Assembly (NCBI GenBank): GCA_030765045.1
Contig: CM060961.1
Span: forward strand, 139,239,564-139,303,563
From: Tenodera sinensis
Taxonomy: Eukaryota > Arthropoda > Insecta > Mantodea > Mantidae
Direction of reading: 5' to 3'
DNA: 64,000 nt
Position numbers and translations under genes: made by a program. Below are positions 35,800 to 47,721 of the stretch, piece after piece. Within the stretch, counting starts at the first letter, position 1, and every line of letters starts with the position of its first letter. The notes under the pieces are model-generated. The model saw only the letters and a list, made by a program, of their open reading frames with translations, was not told the origin of the DNA and did no database searches.

Positions 35800-37984
35800 T
35801 TTACTCCGTTTAGTTATTGCCAAAACAAAAACGTCGTTATGTCCTTAGATGTTAAAGCCCAATATTTTTACAATAAACACAAAACTGCAAATAGCACCAG
35901 GGCTTAAAGGTAGAATCACATTCAATGCTCCAACCGGGGTTTCAGCCATAGATTTTGTAATTTTTATGGGGATTCTCTAGTCAACTGAGCTACCAATATA
36001 ATTTGAATTTGATTAGAATATACAGTCACATTCACTTACACGTCCATACTTCAACACTCTTTGGAGAGTAGGGTTGACCCTATTTAAAGAAACATTTCTC
36101 CACCCAGCCGGAAATCAAATAAGAAACTCCTATTTGAGAAGTCAAAACGCTGACCTTAGAGGTAGTTGACAAATGCTATCTTACTTCATTTACTGTTTAC
36201 CTCAGGAACTCTCTTAATTAAGAACCTAAACACGCCTTTTTGAGTACCTGAAATGATTTCCTACCCGCACTGGAACTAAAAAAATTGGACAAAATAAATT
36301 CTATCCTTAGGTTTCCAAATATTTGGTCATTTTATTCAAAACTTTTACCAGTAAGTTAATGTTCTCTGTGTGTGGAACACATACAACTGTAAAAATGCAT
36401 ATAAGCACAATATTAAGCTAATGTTTAACAAAGTAGTCCTGTTTGTCATTAACATAAAACACACACTAACACAGTTTTGGTAATGGAGTGAGTAATTTCG
36501 AAGCTAACTTGAAAAATAGCGTTTATTGCTCATTCAAGAGATCCTAGCTTCTGAAATTGACACTATCCAAAGGTTACCAACTGTATATTGCGATACAAGT
36601 ACGCAGCAAGTGCATATTTGCAGATGAAGTCGAGTATTTTCCCTTAACCTAAATGTATTTCATACTATTTTTTTTCACGTTAGTGAGCAATAGGTTAAAT
36701 TTATCGAAAGTAAACTTAGCTATTCAAGAGCACTATCAAGGATGCACCACTACCTCCAATGGAAGTGATGGATTATAATCTTCGCAAAACTTAAAGGCAA
36801 ATGGAGGCGGAGCGTACTGCAGACTCCAGCGAATCCTACGCTTGCCCCTCCTACTAGCGCTGCCGAATGTGGTGCATGCATCTCACTCGCTCTTATGTAC
36901 AGAACTTCTGCCGGTACACGCACTACGCTTGGCAACAGCGCTCTGCTTGAGCATTGGCCAGCGTTCACATGCCTTTAACTTTTGCGAGCGGTATAGTTAT
37001 GCTGATAGTGTTGAACAAGACAACAGCAAATGGTGAGATGGCTGCTTGCACTGAGCAAATTTAAGTTATTATTATAATCATCATCATGATCATTATTATT
37101 TTTTCATTCAATATTATCATCAATATTATTATATCTAAATGCCACATGAATTAAACCGCAAGTAAATGCTAACAAATGCGAGGAAGTAAATCAGGTAAGG
37201 CTTAAATGTCAAAATTCAGCTATCAGATATGATTATAGTGAATGTCTGGAACAATAAATTCCTGTAGATATCAATAGCATACTTACATACGAGTACATCA
37301 ATAAATACATTTTGTTAACATCTGCGATAAGCACGCAAAGTGGCCGAAGTGGAGAATTTCAACTTCCCACGCAAGATATCATTAATGGAAGGTGAATACA
37401 CAAATACTATGATCGAAAAAGCATTATGGTCATACAGTGTAGACCAACGAACTTCGACCCCAGCCCAATACAGCTGTTTTGCTGGTTTCTCTGGCTTAAG
37501 CTCTTGATTGCATTACGTTGACCCAAAAGGTCGAGGACGATTCACTAAGTAAATAATACAACACAAAATCTATTACAGTGAGTGCCATAAAATAAAAGTT
37601 CAGCCATTTTAACTTTACACTGCTAGATGGGAGTAGTTGAAAATAGAAATGAAACAAGTTGGAACTAGATCAACGTTTCTAGATACATATCACTGAGAAA
37701 ATAAACAAATAAAACACACCTACTCGTTTAAAAATAAGTAGATATAAACGGAATAGTACGATGCTATTGTCTGCATTTCTGTTCTACAAATAAATTGCCA
37801 TTTGCATCCAACGATGCTATCACCGGTTGTCAAGAACGCAATTTTGCCCATGGGAATGTTAGAAGAATATCAGCGTATGTCACTTCTAGTCGCTATCGGC
37901 ATGTGAGGTAGTGGTTCTGACATTTGATTCCAGATGTAGTTGGTTGCATGCATTTTACTTTCTCTACCGTATACTTCTTAAATA
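35800..37984. other. No recognisable gene; GC-richer patch at 36760-37030
   Basis: About 2.2 kb. A GC-richer patch at 36760-37030 stands out from the AT-rich surroundings, but its frames overlap on both strands without a recognised motif. Confidence 0.4.
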
Positions 37985-38097
37985 ATACATACTTATATGT
38001 TGCATTCCAACCAAAAATTGATACCGAATAAAAAGCTTCACCCTGAATTAGAAACAGTCATTTGTATAAAAAGCTGTGCGAGTTGGTGTTGGTGTGT

Positions 38098-38128
<31 letters not shown>

Positions 38129-38480
38129 GGCGCAGCATAGCACAAACTAAAAGTCGGGTAAATACTAAACTTGGTAGGTATTTAAGTTAAATATATTCCA
38201 AAGTTGCGACACAAAGGTTTTCAATAAAATTCCCCAACTCCAGACTACCCTTTAATGACAAAAATAGTTTTGAATTCTTTTATTTTCACAAACATGTCTT
38301 TAACATTTTGATTAAAATGTCATATAGTAGGTATAACTATTTCCAAGACAAAACATTGTATATATTTCCATTTTTTTGGGGAATATGCTATAAAGTCTTC
38401 ATTCAGAAAGACGTTTGTATCATTTTGTATACTGCTATTGGACTTCAATGCCAGTAACTTCGAAATACATCATTTATTTT
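37985..38480 (+). repeat. Repeat A, copy 7, with (GT)n(G)n insert
   Basis: It starts around TTGCATTCCAACCAAAAATT. At the family's GTGTGT segment it has expanded to GT units followed by about 19 G residues (38091-38130). It continues with AAAAGTCGGGTAAATACTAA, GTTGCGACACAAAGG and TTGATTAAAATGTCATATAG. Confidence 0.72.
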
Positions 38481-39221
38481 AAACATTTGGGGTATTTTAT
38501 TTCACTATAAATCCGCCCTTCAGTTTGTGAATGTAGATTTCACATTCTCTGCACTCCTTCCTTGCTTGACGGTTTCAAAGCAGGAAGGAACCAAAGGTTT
38601 CCCTTGCGTGAGTAAGTGCACGCAATGTAACGTAAAATATACCTATACGTTTCAGTTTTACTGGCGGTATATTGCCTTAATCTCCGGTAATTCAAGCAAA
38701 AGTACTCCGAATTGCTTCATGTGGGAGAAGTTGCATGTCTTTCATCTGATAACTGCTCCCAATAGTTAACGTTCTTAACGCAACTTCACTTCCCATTCTG
38801 TTCCAGGCTTCTCTTTTAATTATATATACAAAAGGAAAGTTACCTGTGCAGATTTCCCTACACTATCGACTCAAGTAGTGGTGTTGTTGAATGGCACCTC
38901 ACGTGTGATTTTATGTTGAACCTGCACCTTAAGAGGCACAGGTACCATTAAATTTCCAACGTTTATCCCATTACTTTGAAGCAGATAAACAAATTAGCTT
39001 TTGTAAGAACAGTTTGTAGATGCTATATAACTATAAAAGTTAACGGATAAAGAAAGTCATATGAATGTAACACATCAGATTTGTACACCCAAGAGCTACT
39101 TACCTCTGGAAAGTACAGGAAGCACCATATTCAAAACAAAAAAAAAAAAAAAAAATCCGTGAGGATATTTCACTGACAACAGGCGTTTTGCGCTCCCCTA
39201 ATCGAAACAAAACATTTTACA
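38481..39221. other. No recognisable feature; A run at 39138-39157
   Basis: Non-coding sequence upstream of the hAT-like relic. The transposase reading frame is open from at least 39183 but is not recognisable before 39222. Confidence 0.4.
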
Positions 39222-39874
39222 AAGAGAATTTTTGTTAAATCTCCTAAAAGAGTTAAGTTGTTTAGATCAACAGCACCTAATATCCGACTTCCTCCTGCAC
39301 CGGTGTTAACTCGATGGGGAACATGGGTCGATGCACTTTTATATTATGCTGAGCACATAGAAATAATCGTAGAGGTTGTTAATTCATTGGATTCGAACGA
39401 TGCTTCATCAATACAAACTGTGCAAAATATTCTGTCAGGCACTGGGTTAAAGAAGGATCTTAGTTTCATATCTGCCCATTGTTCTTTCTTACCAACAGTC
39501 ATAACGGCATTGGAAGCTGTAGGATTTCCTTTGCATGAATCACTTACTGTGCTTGAAAAAACAATATCTGATCCAAGTTCGGTTCCTGGTAGTATAGGAC
39601 AAAAAGTGAAAGAGAAAGTGAATTATGTAATTTCAAAAAATTCTGGTTATAAACAGATGTGCGATATTCGAGACATCCTCGAAAGAAAACCATCTGTCAC
39701 ACCAAGAGAGTTGACTCTGTTAAACAGTTAACATCATTTAAATATGCCCCTATAACATCTTGTGACGTGTAAAGAAGTTTTTCACGTTACAAAAGTGTTT
39801 TGCCAGACAATAGACGACGTTTTACTGTTGAAAATTTGTGTAGTGTTGGTTGTGAACTGCTATTTACCAGTTAA
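39222..39874 (+). pseudogene. hAT-like (DUF659-type) transposase relic, C-terminal half
   Basis: The frame reads KRIFVKSPKRVKLFRS, then LPPAPVLTRWGTW and ALLYYAEHIEIIVEVVNSL, through SFLPTVITALEAVGFPLHES to SVTPRELTLLNS and a stop at 39729-39731. A one-base deletion near 39727 moves the reading to another frame: SFKYAPITSCDV, a stop (TAA, 39770-39772), then RSFSRYKSVLPDNRRRFTVE and ENLCSVGCEL, ending at 39872-39874. The PVLTRWGTW block and the C-terminal YAPITS..RSFS.YK dimerisation block are hallmarks of a widespread hAT-related transposase family. Glu is expected at the stop. The zinc-finger N-terminus is missing and no TIRs were recognised. It is inactive, but only lightly damaged. Confidence 0.87.
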
Positions 39875-42047
39875 TACTAGCAGCGGGACCACTTCTGCTT
39901 CAACCTCTAAGGAATAAGGTAATTTTATTATTTGCACTAACTCGTCTACTGCAAAGGGACATGAACTGTTCTAATAAAATAGTGCATATTTCTTGGCATA
40001 TTTTGAAGTTTTTAAGAGCATATTTGCATGCATATTTCAGAGTTTTTAGGGCATGGACTTCCGAGTCCTATTCAACACATATTTCGTTGAGTACAGGAGC
40101 TTGACACGACACGATAGCCAAATGTTTAAAATCCATAGGACTGCTTTTAAAAAACATCTGCAGTACATATCGAGGGACTAGACCATTGCCTCAGTATTAA
40201 AGAAACTGTATGATGAAGTACTAGAGAGTTGAGCCAACGAAAAGCTCGGAAATATTCACTGCTACAAAATTAGTTCATTTGAGGTTATTTGGCATTTTAA
40301 TATATACATTAATTTTGTGAAAATTCGGTCCATATCTTATATAAAATTCGTATGTAATTTATTTGCCTATGAAGGAAGTGAGTAATGACACTTATTTATT
40401 TAAATAAGTATAACTCTGTTATTTAAATATTATTGCTTTTATTTAATTTATTAACATTATAATGTGAAGAAAATTATTTGCAACTCACACTTCATGGCCT
40501 CAGAGTTCGCGCCGCAAACATTTGGGTTAAACCGTGGAAGAAGATAACTGATGAAATAAAACCTTACAGAGTATCTATTTTACTCGTATATCTAAATCAA
40601 GAATGTTTTAGAGCGCTTATAAACCGAGGTGCAGGACCGCCTGCAAAACATAATAGCATTGTTGCTTTGTCCCCTCGAAAGGAAACAAACATTTGTAACC
40701 TTCTTACATATGTGATTAAAGTTACTCGGAGAGAGATATTCTAACTTTATTTGGTCCTCGAAATCCCTGGCACCCGTCCATAAAAAGCAAGGGCATTTTA
40801 CTGTGCAAAATATTCAGCAACTTTTTATGGAATAACTGAATTTGCTGAATTAAACTATCTTAAGATGCAGCGCAAACATCATCATACATTACCATACAAA
40901 ATGCACCTTCAGAATAGCAAAAGGAATTCCAAGATTTCAATCCGGATGTTCTCACCTGAAACAAAGAAGGAAAACACAATGTTATCATTGTGGTAAATAC
41001 TAATCCCACATGTCAACACACTCACAATAATTGTAGAAAAGCGCATTTTAAACATACAATTCCACATGTTCTGTTGTGGCAAGCTTTATTTACTTTAAGA
41101 TGAAAGCACTAGGTAATAGTGATATAGTTATTTTCGTTTTGTATTCCAAAATAATGCAAATAAATGTTGTCATGTGAAATGTTTAGACTAAGGGTCATAT
41201 GATCCCTTAAGCCGTTTCACTTAGCTAAAAATGAATTGCAGATATATACCTAATTCAAATGCATTTCTTGAATTATTTCGAATACAAAGTGAGTTTAACA
41301 AATATCCAGAAGTTTTACCTGAGTGAAAGGTACAGCTGTCATTTATAAGCGAATGAAGCGATTCTGCACCGAAATAAAGAGACTAATTTTGCAACTTTAA
41401 GTTAAGTCACATTTATAGTCTAATATAGTGGATATCAACAGACTAAACGATATTGTGAAGTTTCTAACAACAATAGAGTTTCTGCAAAGACTACTCTGAG
41501 CTACAGCAATATTTATAATCACGTGATTGATGTTTTGCTCATGCAAAACTTAAATGTCATTATTAAGATTGCAATTTACTGTTTTAGTTTCGCTTATTAT
41601 CTACATTATTATATATTGATAAATAAATTATATATATATACTTTTTATCCTTTGCTGTTTGTGAAAGTGTCTTAGTGCGATAGCGAAAATAGCAATAACG
41701 AAACACCAATCAGTAACCTAACATGTGATTGACTTAGTGTGAAGGATTGCCATAAATATTATGGTAAAAGAGAATCAAGAGAGAAGTTTCAACATCAGCT
41801 ATGATCTAACTTTATGGCAAGAGATTATTGTGAAAACCCTGGATATAAGTTCATAAAAGGAAATTTATAAAAATCCAGCACATATTAGACTTCGTGTCAC
41901 CATGATTTCCTAAGCACCACATCTCCATAGATCCCCTTTCATCAAATCACAAATATAGTTAGGTCTTGGTTGCTTAGGTTATTCAAATCTAACACAAAAT
42001 TCTCGAAGCCTTTTTTCTAAATGACTCCTTAATATATTGCGTGACTT
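39875..42047. other. No recognised gene
   Basis: AT-rich. The 88-codon frame at 40478-40744 on the plus strand has ordinary composition but no family I can name. Nothing else was recognised. Confidence 0.4.
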
Positions 42048-42122
42048 TGTTCAGCTTTAACTGTCAGTTCATTAATGTGATTTCGCTTAATTTTCACTTC
42101 ACTTTTCTTCACGCCTAGCTGG
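42048..42122 (+). repeat. Short dispersed repeat H, copy 1
   Basis: AGCTTTAACTGTCAGTTCAT, ATTAATGTGATTT and TTAATTTTCACTTCAC resemble 46095-46172 in order and orientation. Divergent; class unknown. Confidence 0.35.
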
Positions 42123-42326
42123 ACGATAAAACAGGCATGAAGCTTTACTTGCTACGGCAGGAGTCGGCAAATAGGTCATCGCAATTACAGGAATGGAGAC
42201 GTCACGGAACGCAACCCGACATACGGAAATGTAACATACGGTTCGAACAAGGGGTTCTCAGAAGCCGCAGTGGGGCAGTAAGAACTTCTCCAACACACGT
42301 TTGCTTTTATAAATATTTGATATATA

Positions 42327-42480
42327 CAGAGTGGAAGCGAAGTCATTACATTCCTTCTAATATGTGCTTCATGAAAGCATTACAAACAAAAAAGTCAAAT
42401 GGCATTTTGTTCTTTGATCAGCCGATTTCGAAAAAAATAAATGGTTTTTCATTCTACTTGGATGCGTAATTCCACAGGAA
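42327..42480. mobile_element. Possible DNA-transposon terminus
   Basis: ATACAGAGTGGAAGCGAAG, preceded by TA-rich sequence, copies the end motif of the foldback MITE (CAGRGTGGAAGTGAA), but the sequence behind it differs. No opposite end was found. Confidence 0.3.
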
Positions 42481-42936
42481 TGTACGAAGACAACAGTTTG
42501 TTACTTGAAAGATGCGCAGAGTAACTTATTTCTGACATAGCTTCGGTAGTAATTTATGTTACATCATACAGGGCTCCGAAATAATTAATCACTTAAAAGA
42601 CATGAAGGAGTACTCCAAGCAGCTTTTTCACACGTGCAGTAACGTTGCATTGAGGTTGGTCAGAGAATTGAACTGGTTTATAGATGTAAACAGCTAGGGC
42701 ACTTTCCTTTCCCTTTAATGTTTTGGGAACTAACGCTTGTGATTGGCACACACGCGCAGTAAACACGGGAGGACAGGGCAGGGTATCTGTGTTCTCAAGA
42801 AGCACCGTTACTTTATGTTCTGAGCTAGGGAAACTGACACCCACATAATCTGCAGTATTACAGATTAGTTTTCGAGAAAACTAAGATATCTGCGTAGGAA
42901 ATGGTAAGAGACAAAAATGTAAAATATATATATATA
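42481..42936. other. No recognisable feature
   Basis: Non-coding. The 83-codon minus-strand frame at 42593-42844 has no recognised motif. Confidence 0.4.
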
Positions 42937-43718
42937 TCACCGACAACGCTTAGTATTTTGTGCGGAACGGCAAACTGATGGATTTTCATATAGGAACCCC
43001 AGTCCGGAAATGCACGGCTTGGACGCTGCAGCATATCGCAGTATGAAATGCATGTATGTTCACAGTTCGTCAACAAACCCTACATTAGAAACGGCCTTCG
43101 AACTGTGCACTTCCTACATCACTGCAGAGTCTACATCGACGGTGGTGAGCCTCTTTGAAGATTTGCAATCGCTCCGTGGACTCGAGCCATAAGGTCCTCC
43201 GCTGACGTTACAGGAGCGTCATACACCATACTCTTCATACAACTCACAGAATCTAGCGATCGTGCTGGCCATGGAATTCGTCCACCTCTACCAATCCATC
43301 GATTTGCACATGCGACGTTGAGGTGATTTCTCACACTTACATCAAAGTATGCTCAAATTGCCCATTTCAGCACCTGTATACTGGTACGTGTCGCACTGTT
43401 GTTAAGAAATGTTAGTATACTGGAAACTACACAAGTAACGCAGTAGGATGCGCACCAAGGACATTATTGAGGAAGTACAGCACAGGAATGTACAGGAATG
43501 TTATTAGACTCAGGTCGTTCATTCGCAGTACATAAATGGCTAAAGGGTTGCATACCTTCCGTATTAAGATACCAAAACGAATGTTAATAAATTGTCGCAA
43601 CCGTTCGTTTTCGAATTTCGACGCCTTCCAGCGTCCAAACAGTGCATTTCCGGACAGGGGTTCCTATTTGAAAATCAATCAGCGTGCCATCTCACACAAC
43701 ATTCTAAGCGCTGTTGGT

Positions 43719-43720
<2 letters not shown>
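42937..43720 (-). mobile_element. 784-bp internally deleted DDE transposon with 92-bp TIRs
   Basis: The left end (42937-43028) and right end (43629-43720) align as inverted repeats over 92 bp without gaps, about 76 of 92 positions matching. The shared core includes ATAGGAACCCC and GTCCGGAAATGCAC. Between them lies only the C-terminal part of a DDE-superfamily transposase on the minus strand. The rest of the transposase gene has been lost, which makes a non-autonomous derivative. The right end abuts a 50-bp T run. I could not read a target duplication. Confidence 0.82.
43085..43400 (-). pseudogene. DDE-superfamily transposase relic, C-terminal end
   Basis: The minus-strand frame reads VRNHLNVACANRWIGRGGRI, PWPARSLDSVSCMKSMVY, then DAPVTSAEDLMARV. 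After a frameshift it reads QIFKEAHHRRCRLCSDVG and SAQFEGRF before a stop at 43085-43087. The block RWIGRGG..PWPARS, where intact relatives continue SPDL.P.DFFLWG, and the ending RRRC..C.....FE are characteristic of insect IS630/Tc1/mariner-clade transposases often annotated as DUF4817/DDE_3. The expected DFFLWG is degraded here. Downstream of the stop the sequence runs into the left TIR. Confidence 0.78.

Positions 43721-43770
<50 letters not shown>
43721..43770. repeat. Poly-T tract (50 bp)
   Basis: An uninterrupted T run directly outside the right TIR. Phenylalanine-rich frames across it are artefacts. A short GT/GC run follows at 43799-43831. Confidence 0.97.
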
Positions 43771-44012
43771 CCCCGGTTTGCGGGGAGACACCCATTATGT
43801 GTGCGTGTGTGCGCGTGCGTGTGTGTGTGTTTAATACATATATGCAGACTGAGGTTTTAACATTAATGCATCGTATTGTTCACTTTATCTAGCACTGTAC
43901 TATTTCGCATAGAACATTTACGTTAATTCACACTGATGTCAACAGAGCACGTAGGATTTTATCTATCAATCACAATCTACTTTAAGATTTTATGATCTTC
44001 AATTTTAGACCA

Positions 44013-44560
44013 GGAGAAATACGAACTGGCTTGAGAGTTTAATGCCATTCTGGCAGTTTGTCACAATAGCTCAGTGGTTAGAGCGTCCGCCCGGCAAGCG
44101 GAAGTTCTGTGGTTCAAATCCCAGTTGTGGCAATGAATTTTTAAGTTCCAGTTCTACCTCTTAAACTTTGCCCACACACGGCTTGTGTGTTTAAAAACAC
44201 CAACAGTAAGTTTGTTGGCATAAATAAATAATAATTACCATGTGAAGGTTATTTAATCCTGGGATATAAAGTACTTGCAACAGTAAGTCACCACTGGGGT
44301 AATTGTCTCTGATGTGAGACTGCCTTTGTGGTTTACCAGGAGAAATACGAACTGGCTTGAGAATTTAATGCCATTCTGGCAGTTTGTCACAATAGTTCAG
44401 TGGTTAGAGCGTCCGCCCGGCAAGCGGAAGGTCTGTGGTTCAAATCCCAGTTGTAGTATTGAATTTTTAAGTTCCAGTTCTACCTCTTAAACTTTGCCCA
44501 CACACGGCTTGTGTGTTTAAAAACACCAACAGTAAGTTTGTTGGCATAAATAAATAATAA
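44013..44560 (+). mobile_element. Dimeric tRNA-SINE locus (SINE-F), two 223-bp units
   Basis: Unit 1 (44013-44235) and unit 2 (44339-44561) are about 97% identical (around six differences) and are separated by a 103-bp spacer. Each has a 46-bp leader, then a tRNA-like head (acceptor GTCACAA pairing with TTGTGGC in unit 1, A box AGCTCAGTGGTTAGAG, anticodon loop CCGGCAA, B box GGTTCAAATCCC) and a tail ending in AAATAAATAATAAT. The whole locus is flanked by TTTAGACCA at 44004-44012 and 44561-44569. The head has a bulged T arm and is a SINE promoter, not a functional tRNA gene. Unit 2 has lost several acceptor-stem pairs. Confidence 0.8.
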
Positions 44561-44569
44561 TTTAGACCA

Positions 44570-44934
44570 AAAGTTGCTCACACATATGTTGGACTAAGCA
44601 TCGAACTAATATGCGCAGCGTATTACTCAAGACGGAAATGTTGCCTTACCCAATTTTCTAAATAAATCTCAACAAGCCTTATTTTGTAATTGTGATTTCA
44701 AAACCGTGTTTGCAGACTCGCAATCGTTGTTTTACTATACAAATATCCACGTGAAAGGATTTGCGAAAAGTTGAAAATCATGGTTCATTGCTTTAATATC
44801 ACAAAACATTTTGTGTAGGGATTCTTTCTTAACTTTGCTAGCATACCTACATGAATATGCAAGAAGGTTCCTTCGCGCTATCGTGGTTTCCAAACTGCCA
44901 TGTCGTATCGATATAGTTTACATCGCTACTTGTG
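44570..44934. other. No recognisable feature
   Basis: AT-rich sequence between two SINE loci. Confidence 0.4.
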
Positions 44935-45290
44935 TACCTTTGAAAGAAAATTACTAAGCCCGGCACTACAGCCCATGAGGAGCCAAAGCCTTACCGCCCA
45001 GCCGCTGCGTCCCCCACCTTGGCTCACTACAGGCGTCATTGGTGGGGTGCAGTACTGGAGGGTGGTACGTGGTCAGCGCCCCGATCCCTCCCGGCCAGTT
45101 ATGCGGTCTTCACAACTTGGGGCCGCTACTTTTCCATTAAGTAGCTCCTCAATTGGTCACCCCGGGGACTAACGAGGCTAAGTGCACCCCCTGCCAAACC
45201 TCCCAGAGGGGATAAAATCCCCATGCTGGTACCGGGGATCGAACCCGGGTTCTCCGCGTCAGAGGCGGTGTTGAACCGGTGTTATTTGCA
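44935..45290 (-). mobile_element. SINE-C copy 2
   Basis: The minus strand has a tRNA-like head around 45225-45285 (B box GGGTTCGATCCCCGG). The GC-rich body contains AAGTTGTGAAGACCGCATAA, CCACCCTCCAGTACTGCACC, GGTGGGGGACGCAGCGGC and GGGCGGTAAGGC. It ends at ATGGGCTGTAGTGCCGGG and TTAGTAATTTTC. The body is nearly the same as at 63806-63980, and the last block is shared with 1881-2212. No TSD was recognised. The 90-codon frame at 44900-45172 is antisense SINE sequence. Confidence 0.78.
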
Positions 45291-47464
45291 GGAGAGAGGG
45301 TGAAGCAGAGCAAAGTATTGCTTACTGTGGCGTTACGTCATATCACCAGCCGGTGCAGATTTACCAACCGCTGTGCTACGGCATTGAACACAACAACCTT
45401 TAAGCAGGAACGAGTATTTCACGGTGACTTTAGCTTCCGAAAGTAAACATAGCTGCGCCGATCTCCGTCCCTCATTTTACTAGCAATACCAGTGAGTACC
45501 AGCATTGTCAGATTCCTGTTTTGACTATCGCCTTCATATGCGTAGGTATCCGTTTGTCTGTTTTCCTCTGCTTCAAGACCGAGACAAAGCGGGACAGCTA
45601 CTTAATCAGTCAGGCACCGCCGGTGTCGATGTAATGCATCATTATATCGGTATCTTCTGACTGGTTAAGGTATTCGACATCCATCTTAATATCGAAGAAC
45701 CAAAATACGTGTAGGCCCAGAAGGAATTCATCTGTGATTGCGGCAAAGAAAGTCCATACTTCTAGGCTACTCCTGCTAAGAGTTAACTAGAGAAGCTGTT
45801 TCTGTTGCAGGCGGGTGATATTCAAGGCGTTTCTAGCTCGTGGCATCTGACCGATGTCTCATCACATCGAACCTGTTGATAGTACTAGCATGCTGCAGGC
45901 ACGATCCCGACGTCCCCTCTTCTAGCCGGCATTAGTAGCGCTTCTTTCCTCGATAGTTCGTCCTTAGATGGCGGCGCTTACAAATTTCCGGCTCCCGCGC
46001 CCAGTTCACGAGGGTTAGGTTGTGGCTGGCGCCGGCTATCTACTACATTCTTCGAAATTGCCCAAGGGAGAGGATATCCCATTTCTGATACATGTAATTT
46101 CTAGCTTTAATTGTTACTTTATTAATGCTATTTGGCTCAATTCTCACTACATCGCTTTTTTCACCCATAGTGGAACAAAATAGCGTGAGACAACCTATTT
46201 CTCATTCCTGTTTACTCGCTGGAACGTAGGACACAAGACCTCCATAATCTCTCGCAGTAGCAGCGCTGACGTATGCCACGTATGTTGACACAATAGTTAT
46301 TGCAAGCAGCACTTATGTAACACCAAAAACGTAAAAAATATATAAATAATCTCCCTCATTCGAGAACAATCTTGCTTATATACAAGTTAACGGAGGCGAA
46401 AGGAAAAAAATTCCAGAAGAATCTCGTTATCTCTGATAGAACTTTTGCTGTTTATGCTGGGCAAGAGTAATCTCGTCTATCCTTATCTGTTCTACCGGCA
46501 AATGATCTATCAATTTCCATTCGTTAAGGTCGTTGTTACAGTTACTTTACTACGTTATATATAAATATACCACAAAACTTAGCAGATTACACCATATTAG
46601 AAAATAATATTGTAATGCAATCGTCTGATTAATACCTGGAATTAAAATCTTGCAAGAAAATGGCAGTCTCATATTTAACTTAGTTTCGTACTGTGGGAAG
46701 AGATAAAACATCCCTTATCCGGAAACAATTCCCATTTCTTTAGTGGGTGTGGTTAACTTTGAGGGCCATGGTGGATCAATAACTATATTATACTTCCTGG
46801 AAAAAGAACGATGCTGTCCAAAAGATAACGTCGGCCGCTATGGCTTGGTTTTCATTAACAATATTATATGTTCACAGAGGAACCGTCTCTTAACCATACC
46901 TCAGCTTTCTAATCGAAAGAACCGTCACCTTTTACACCTATTTATTGGCATTCACTGAAGAAATGACGAACGGATGGCAATAAAGGAGCATAGGAATAAC
47001 CTAGGACACTACGTTTGCATACTGATTTATGCCTTTGGAGGGGGGGGGGGACCTGAGTAAAGGGAGAATGGAAGTGAACTCAGTTTCGGCGCGAACTTTA
47101 AAGAAATATGATAACTACGAAACAATTCGACTAACGAAATCATGTATATGTATTCACTAGAATAAGAGGACTAAAGCTCTACAAAATTCCATAAGCGCTA
47201 AACGTTAACGTAAATAATTTTGTACGTTTTGAAATCACCTTTGGTTTTAGAAAGTGAAAATAATTTAAATGCGTTTCTCTTCTCATAGTTTCTTTAGTCT
47301 CTTTTGTATTTTCTATTGTTGTGCATACTTCTGTTTGGTTTTCTTTTCTCTTAATTCCTTGATTTCTTGTTGCACCTTATCTTTACCTTTCTGTTAACAT
47401 ATGGACTAAATTAATTTATCTCCCTGGTACTCCTTTGGTCTTTACCTAAGTTTATTTTCTCTAC
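45291..47464. other. No recognised gene; GC-richer stretch 45290-46060
   Basis: The first 770 bp are GC-richer than average without a recognised element. Repeat H copy 2 lies at about 46095-46172 and a G run at 47040-47050. The 71-codon frame at 46743-46958 has no recognised motif. Confidence 0.4.
46095..46172 (+). repeat. Short dispersed repeat H, copy 2
   Basis: See copy 1 at 42048-42122. Shared sequence includes AGCTTTAA.TGT, TTATTAATG and CTCACT.CA. Confidence 0.35.
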
Positions 47465-47700
47465 TTCCTGCGTATACAGATACAAGAAACATTGGACTGC
47501 AGCCCAAAATTCAATATCGAGATTTGGCATTGAAACACACACTTGACTCGTATGGGTGCCTGAGTTAAAAAGGGTCCGGGTATAGATCTTCGCACTAAAT
47601 GCAAATGGGAATGTTACTTAAGATGTTTTCCAATTTAAATAGTTTTGGTAGCTAAAATGCATATTAAATATTACCTTTAATATGTACAATTAAATTGCAA
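47465..47700 (+). repeat. Repeat A, fragment 12
   Basis: CAGCCCAAAATTCAATATCG and GAGATTTGGCATTGAAACAC match the start of the reference copy. Later AAGATGTTTTCC and AAATGCATATTAAATATTAC may match its centre. Divergent. Confidence 0.5.
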
Positions 47701-47721
47701 GCAGTGTTACGTAAACCATCC

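Noticed and set aside
44059..44132. Possible genuine tRNA gene
   Set aside because: It has an A box, B box and a foldable acceptor, but the T arm is bulged, position 33 is not T, and the sequence is duplicated with SINE body attached. SINE promoter, not a tRNA gene.
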